The notes under the pieces were generated by a model. The model saw nothing but the letters and a program-made list of their open reading frames with translations, ran no database searches and was not told the DNA's origin. Below, in pieces: positions 15,463 through 18,498 of a DNA stretch of 18,498 nucleotides. The DNA is from T3Sed10-241 sp036751905 (lineage in GTDB: Bacteria > Bacteroidota > Bacteroidia > Flavobacteriales_D > Cryomorphaceae). The stretch spans positions 1 through 18,498 of the forward strand of contig DAIOTP010000067.1 of NCBI GenBank assembly GCA_036751905.1. Direction: 5' to 3'. How positions within the stretch are numbered: position 1 is the stretch's first letter; each line of letters opens with the position of its first letter. The translations under genes and the position numbers were made by a program.

Positions 15463-15490
15463 CAAAGATAGCAGAAAGGCACGGGCGCAA
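15463..15490 (-). promoter_or_regulatory. dxr: Bacteroidota promoter for dxr-rseP, probable leaderless transcript
   Basis: On the minus strand, TTG (15488-15490) and a perfect TAnnTTTG element, TATCTTTG (15463-15470), are separated by 17 bases, within the spacing reported for Flavobacterium promoters. Only five bases (CGCCA) separate the element from the ATG, so transcription should begin at or within a few bases of the start codon. This argues for the 394-residue form of the enzyme. Confidence 0.7.
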
Positions 15491-15617
15491 TGCTGGTCCT
15501 TGCCCATCGATTTTGAACAACATGAAGGTGCGTGATGCCTGGAGATTGTCCGGCTGCTCATCGGGCCAATTTTAGAGAGCACATGAAGGCTCAAATATAT
15601 GGCAGCGGTCGATGCAC

Positions 15618-15647
15618 AAAAAAACCGACGGGACCGCAGTCCCATCG
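15618..15647 (-). terminator. Intrinsic terminator after the coiled-coil lipoprotein gene
   Basis: Read on the minus strand, CGATGGGAC (15647-15639) pairs with GTCCCGTCG (15634-15626) as a 9-bp stem containing one T-G wobble, with a TGCG loop. One G and then seven consecutive T (15624-15618) follow. It lies 27 bases after the stop codon of the gene at 15674-16195 and well upstream of the dxr promoter, so it isolates the two transcripts. The wobble makes it stronger on this strand than on the other. Confidence 0.88.
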
Positions 15648-15673
15648 ATTTCGGGTAGTAGAGCGGTTGCGCA

Positions 15674-16195
15674 TTACGAATTGCGGCCCATTCGTTCTTT
15701 CAATTTTTTGTATTGCTCCTGTGTGCCTTCCTCAAGGTTGTCATAGTTGCGCTCCAGCCAGTTCATGCTTTCTTCCACACCTTCTTCTACTGAGTCGCCG
15801 GCGCCTCTGAGTCCCTCTTGCACATTGTTTGCGCTGCGTTGGAACCATCCCTCCACGTTGTTCATGTGTTTGTCAGCCTCGGCGCCAAGCTGTTTCCTTT
15901 CCTTTTCAGCATCGGCTTTGAGGCTTTTGTAGCGGCTTTCGGCTTTCTCATAATTGGTTTTCTCTTCACCTTTCAAGTTTTTCCTGGCATCAGAGGCATT
16001 GTTTCGCAGGCGTTCGTACTCTCTATCTATTTCAGCCCAATTGTGTCGGGCATCGCTTGAGAGTTCTGTTTCAACGCTGTCAACAAAACGTTCCAAATTG
16101 GTTACCGATTGCTTGCCTTCGTTTTGGGCATTTCCGTCGGAACATGCATAACCAAAAGTGCAAATGGATACAAAAATTAAAATTTGAGTTTTCAT
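15674..16195 (-). CDS. Probable coiled-coil lipoprotein (possibly DUF6565-like)
   Basis: This 173-residue protein has a short signal peptide (MKTQILIFVSICTFGYAC) with a probable lipid-modified Cys18; the -2 residue is Tyr, so the lipobox is imperfect. The mature part is almost wholly helical and highly charged: LERFVDSVETEL..., a segment containing HNWAEIDREYERLR (56-69), a Lys/Glu-rich central coiled coil (about 75-115), then a C-terminal half with WFQRSANNVQEGL and MNWLERNYDNLEEGTQEQYKK. The WAEIDREYERL pattern resembles small Bacteroidota lipoproteins of the DUF6565 kind, from memory and with low certainty. No enzymatic motif is visible. It ends at a strong terminator, and the DUF2383 gene lies 94 bases upstream on the same strand, so the two may be co-transcribed. 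An envelope location is inferred. Confidence 0.8.
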   Translation of the reverse strand: MKTQILIFVSICTFGYACSDGNAQNEGKQSVTNLERFVDSVETELSSDARHNWAEIDREYERLRNNASDARKNLKGEEKTNYEKAESRYKSLKADAEKERKQLGAEADKHMNNVEGWFQRSANNVQEGLRGAGDSVEEGVEESMNWLERNYDNLEEGTQEQYKKLKERMGRNS

Positions 16196-16289
16196 TGTGT
16201 TGGGTTTAATGTTTGGGTGAATTATTCTGTGGTTACAGCGGGCAGCAGAGGTTTGGTTGTGATACTGCTCTGAATCAGTTTATTTCAGT

Positions 16290-16775
16290 TTATGAAACAA
16301 GCAGGACCGAAATGTCACTGAGCGACCGCTCTGTAACCAATATTTTATCGCGTTGTCTGAGAAGTATTTCACCAATTTTTTGAGGAAGTACATTCATTTT
16401 GAGTAAACGCTCGTATTCCATGAGGGTGCGTTTTTCAAAGCGGGCACATTGCTTTAAGATAGACTTGTCTTTTGTTGCACCTGGCAGCGCAAGGCGCAAT
16501 TGCATCCATCCTTTCTCAACATGCGACACAATCTTGCTTTTGCCGTTTATTTCCAAGTCCTGATTGTTGAGGATGCTTTTTAGTTCATCCGCGAATTCTT
16601 GTCTCCGGTTAGCGTAAGCCTCTAGGAAGCTATTAAAATTTTTATTGGTAGCGTGCTTTGCTGCCAGTTCGTAGGCTTTCGCGGCCTTGCTGTTGCATCG
16701 AATGAGCACATTCAACTCTTTTTCCATCTCTTCTTTGTTTGGCATTTTGGGGTTGGCGGCTAAATTTTCAGGCAT
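16290..16775 (-). CDS. DUF2383 (PA2169-type) four-helix-bundle ferritin-like protein
   Basis: The protein has 161 residues if translation starts at ATG 16773-16775. A GTG seven codons earlier (16794-16796) and an ATG ten codons later (16743-16745) are also possible, and no ribosome site decides. The core follows the DUF2383 pattern: KELNVLIRCNSKAAKAYELA, FLEAYANRRQEFADELKSIL, a GWMQLRLALPG motif, then ILKQCARFEKRTLMEYERLL and LPQKIGEILLRQRDKI. The family adopts a ferritin-like bundle but its function is not established; members often sit among stress-response genes. It has no signal peptide. Its upstream spacer carries two palindromes, and a 9-base direct repeat (TCAGTTTAT, 16275-16283 and 16285-16293) straddles its stop codon. 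The neighbouring kinase and lipoprotein genes fit a stress theme, but that is inference. Confidence 0.85.
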   Translation of the reverse strand: MPENLAANPKMPNKEEMEKELNVLIRCNSKAAKAYELAAKHATNKNFNSFLEAYANRRQEFADELKSILNNQDLEINGKSKIVSHVEKGWMQLRLALPGATKDKSILKQCARFEKRTLMEYERLLKMNVLPQKIGEILLRQRDKILVTERSLSDISVLLVS

Positions 16776-16874
16776 GTAGTCGCCAACAGCAGTCACGTTG
16801 AGTTATCCAAAACGGGCTCCACAATAGCTAAAGGTCATGCTTACAGGGTTATGGGCTTGATTGAGGTTTCCTTG

Positions 16875-16891
16875 TCCACAATATTTGTGGA
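16875..16891. promoter_or_regulatory. 17-base inverted repeat TCCACAA-TAT-TTGTGGA upstream of the DUF2383 gene
   Basis: Seven-base arms flank a 3-base centre. The half-sequence TCCACAATA also occurs at 16818-16826 as a direct repeat. No T-run follows on the minus strand, so termination of the kinase transcript is unlikely; an operator for the DUF2383 gene, whose start is 99 bases downstream, is more plausible. Confidence 0.45.
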
Positions 16892-16898
16892 GGCCATT

Positions 16899-16912
16899 CC
16901 ACACCTGTGTGG
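16899..16912. promoter_or_regulatory. 14-base inverted repeat CCACAC-CT-GTGTGG next to the previous one
   Basis: Six-base arms flank two bases. It shares the CCACA/TGTGG arms with the repeat at 16875-16891, the centres being about 22 bases apart (roughly two helical turns). This spacing and shared sequence suggest paired sites for one protein, lying between the kinase stop (16939) and the DUF2383 start. Confidence 0.4.
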
Positions 16913-16938
16913 GTGTAAATGAACAGGCTGATGCGCCC

Positions 16939-18414
16939 TCAGGAATTGTACAAAGGCAAGCTGATGGTAAAGGTGGATCCGTAGCCTAGTGAACTTTCCA
17001 CCTCTATTTCGCCATTGTGTTCTGAAATTATGGTTTGTGTAGCGGTTAGGCCCAATCCCAGACCCTTTTCCTTGCTTGTAAAAAAGGGATCGAAGAGGCT
17101 TTCCTTCACCTCATCACTCATTCCTACACCATTGTCTTCCACGTATATATGTAGGTATCCATCATCATTGTAGGTACCTACTGTTACGGTACCCCCGGGA
17201 GCTTCCAGGCTTTCGATGGCATTGCATAACAGGTTTGAAATGGCGAGTTTTATTTTTGGGGCATCGCAGGCATACTCGAAATCGGTGGCTTCAAAATCGG
17301 TGACAAGCGTAGCGTTTACGAGTTTCGCCCGGTCCGCGGCTTCTTCCAATACTTCATTGATTAGGTTTACAAGGTTGCAAGGGTCTATGCTCAAATGGCT
17401 TCGCTCAGATGATGTGAGCAATTGGTCAATGAGTTCGTTGATACGTTCCGAAGAGCGGCCAATAAGCTGGAGCAGTTCGAGGCTACGCTCGTTGATGTCA
17501 GTACTCTCACGCACATATTCTAAGGCAAGGTTAATGTTGGTGAGGGGATTGCGGATTTCATGTGCGAGCGTGCGCGCAAGACGATAGGTCATGTCGACCC
17601 GGTCGGCGCGCTTTTTGACGTTTCTGAGGCGCTCCCTGTAGGAAATGTTGCTCAGTGAACCGTGGTAACCTGCTACAACCTTCTGGCCTCTTGCGCCTTC
17701 GAAGATGTACTCTTCGAGTACGGCAATCTTTAAATGGCAAAGCATTCGCCCCTTTGCCTCTTTACGCAGCATCTGTACTTCGCAATCGACCATGGAATCC
17801 GCATCGGAGCGCAGCATTTCAAGGACGCGTTCCCAATCCCGTACATCGTGGAAAAAATCGGCAATACCATGTTCATCAATGGATTCAGCACTGAGATTGA
17901 ATAATTTTAGAAAAGCGGTATTCGCTTGTTGTAGGATTCCATCTGGACTCAACACGAAACTTGGGTCAATGGCATGGTGAAATAAAGATTCGTACCGCCT
18001 ATTTTGCTGCTCTATTTCGAGTTTTAAATTTTCGTGCTGTAGTACCCAGCGAATGCAATTGTGCAAGCTGGAAGCATTGAGGTTGTGCTTTAGAATGTAG
18101 TCGTCGGTAAGACCTTTTACCGCGGAGAGTTCTTCTGCGGTGTTGAGTTGGTCACAAAGATAAATGGTGGGGGTGCCACCCAACTGTAGTTTAAGGGCTC
18201 CGAGGCGTTCGGTAGGATTTGCTGCTATATACGCCTCATCAACCAAGGCTATGTGCGCATCGCTTGTTGTGTCGGAAGGGTCAAGAATATAAAGCTTATA
18301 TCCAAATTTAACAGGTATTGAATGATCCTTTAAATAGGCTTTCATTTGCCGTGTAAAGGAGTCGTCAGGGCTGAGCAGGCGAACAACTATTTCGTTTGTT
18401 GCGGTTGTAGCCAT
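16939..18414 (-). CDS. REC-PAS sensor histidine kinase
   Basis: The 491-residue kinase has no transmembrane segment, so it is cytoplasmic. Residues 8-128 look like a receiver domain: Asp17/Asp18 as acidic pocket, Asp59 (HIALVDEAY) as acceptor, and Lys109 (DDYILKHNL), but Cys87 replaces the usual Thr/Ser. A PAS domain spans about 141-256. The HisKA domain has His285 in LAHEIRNPL; the ATPase has the N box (NLLCNA, 394-399), G1 (DNGVGM, 427-432), F box (FDPFFTSK) and G2 (GLGLGL, 451-456), ending in a GSTFTISLPL strand. The kinase type resembles NtrB-like partners of NtrC regulators. ATG is at 18412-18414, 1 base after the stop of the NtrC-type gene, so the pair is one operon. The signal sensed is unknown; a phosphorylated N-terminal receiver could feed back on the kinase. 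Confidence 0.95.
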   Translation of the reverse strand: MATTATNEIVVRLLSPDDSFTRQMKAYLKDHSIPVKFGYKLYILDPSDTTSDAHIALVDEAYIAANPTERLGALKLQLGGTPTIYLCDQLNTAEELSAVKGLTDDYILKHNLNASSLHNCIRWVLQHENLKLEIEQQNRRYESLFHHAIDPSFVLSPDGILQQANTAFLKLFNLSAESIDEHGIADFFHDVRDWERVLEMLRSDADSMVDCEVQMLRKEAKGRMLCHLKIAVLEEYIFEGARGQKVVAGYHGSLSNISYRERLRNVKKRADRVDMTYRLARTLAHEIRNPLTNINLALEYVRESTDINERSLELLQLIGRSSERINELIDQLLTSSERSHLSIDPCNLVNLINEVLEEAADRAKLVNATLVTDFEATDFEYACDAPKIKLAISNLLCNAIESLEAPGGTVTVGTYNDDGYLHIYVEDNGVGMSDEVKESLFDPFFTSKEKGLGLGLTATQTIISEHNGEIEVESSLGYGSTFTISLPLYNS

Positions 18415-18415
18415 T

Positions 18416-18498
18416 TCAGATGCCGTAAATTTTCAATTTGTTATAGAGGGTTTTCCGGTCTATGTTGAGCATGCGCGCTGCTTTTGATTTGTTGTTGC
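18416..18498 (-). CDS. C-terminus of an NtrC-family response regulator (Fis-type HTH), cut by the window end
   Basis: Only the last 26 codons and the TGA (18416-18418) are inside the window. They read NNKSKAARMLNIDRKTLYNK followed by LKIYGI, which is the DNA-recognition helix region of Fis-type helix-turn-helix domains found at the end of sigma-54-dependent NtrC-like activators. The rest, expected to be an AAA+ domain and a receiver, lies beyond base 18498. It is directly upstream of the kinase gene with a 1-base gap, giving a standard two-component operon acting on sigma-54 promoters. Confidence 0.88.
   Translation of the reverse strand, partial: NNKSKAARMLNIDRKTLYNKLKIYGI

Noticed and set aside
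15458..15523. 22-codon upstream extension of dxr
   Set aside because: It overlaps the promoter element and does not resemble the DXR N-terminus.
16275..16293. 9-base direct repeat at the end of the DUF2383 gene as an attachment site
   Set aside because: Too short, AT-rich and without any integrase or second distant copy in the window.

Overview
This window comes from a member of the Bacteroidota, most likely a Flavobacteriia- or Saprospiria-like lineage; genus cannot be named from sequence alone. The evidence is two proteins with type IX secretion (T9SS) type B C-terminal sorting domains, a PorP/SprF-family outer membrane protein, PD40/OmpA proteins, a DUF3667 protein, a surface protein opening with the Bacteroidota 'NYQ-VAR' module, and two promoters with the Bacteroidota -7 element TAnnTTTG in place of Shine-Dalgarno sites. 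Everything except the first, truncated gene is on the minus strand. Coding density is high: the largest gap between genes is 216 bp (15458-15673), so no stretch over 300 bases lacks a gene. No tRNA, rRNA, CRISPR array, insertion sequence or phage gene was seen.

Region 1 (1-9800) is a cell-surface export locus. On the plus strand is the 3' end of a large type B cargo protein. Convergent to it, reading leftward from about 9732, is a compact five-gene cluster: a repeat-containing exported protein, a small SprB-repeat type B cargo protein, a PorP/SprF protein, and two paralogous TPR-PD40-OmpA lipid- or peptidoglycan-associated proteins. Three of the four junctions overlap by 4 bases (ATGA, TTGA, ATGA) and the fourth is a 4-base gap, so translation is probably coupled. 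By family knowledge this looks like a cargo plus its dedicated outer membrane PorP/SprF partner and periplasmic anchors. A 3-hydroxyanthranilate 3,4-dioxygenase gene follows 42 bases downstream. A near-perfect 22-bp palindrome lies just upstream of the cluster.

Region 2 (9838-12852) holds an FAD-dependent oxidoreductase, a DUF3667 membrane protein with an N-terminal zinc ribbon, and a two-gene phosphorelay pair (single-domain response regulator and single-domain Hpt protein).

Region 3 (12920-15490) is a dxr-rseP pair: isoprenoid precursor synthesis and a site-2 membrane protease. A well-formed promoter lies so close to the dxr start codon that the transcript is probably leaderless.

Region 4 (15618-18498) has a probable coiled-coil lipoprotein ending at an intrinsic terminator, a DUF2383 ferritin-like protein preceded by two palindromes, and a two-component system: a REC-PAS-histidine kinase encoded 1 base after the end of an NtrC-type (Fis-HTH) response regulator cut by the window edge. 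The combination hints at envelope or stress sensing, but that is inference.
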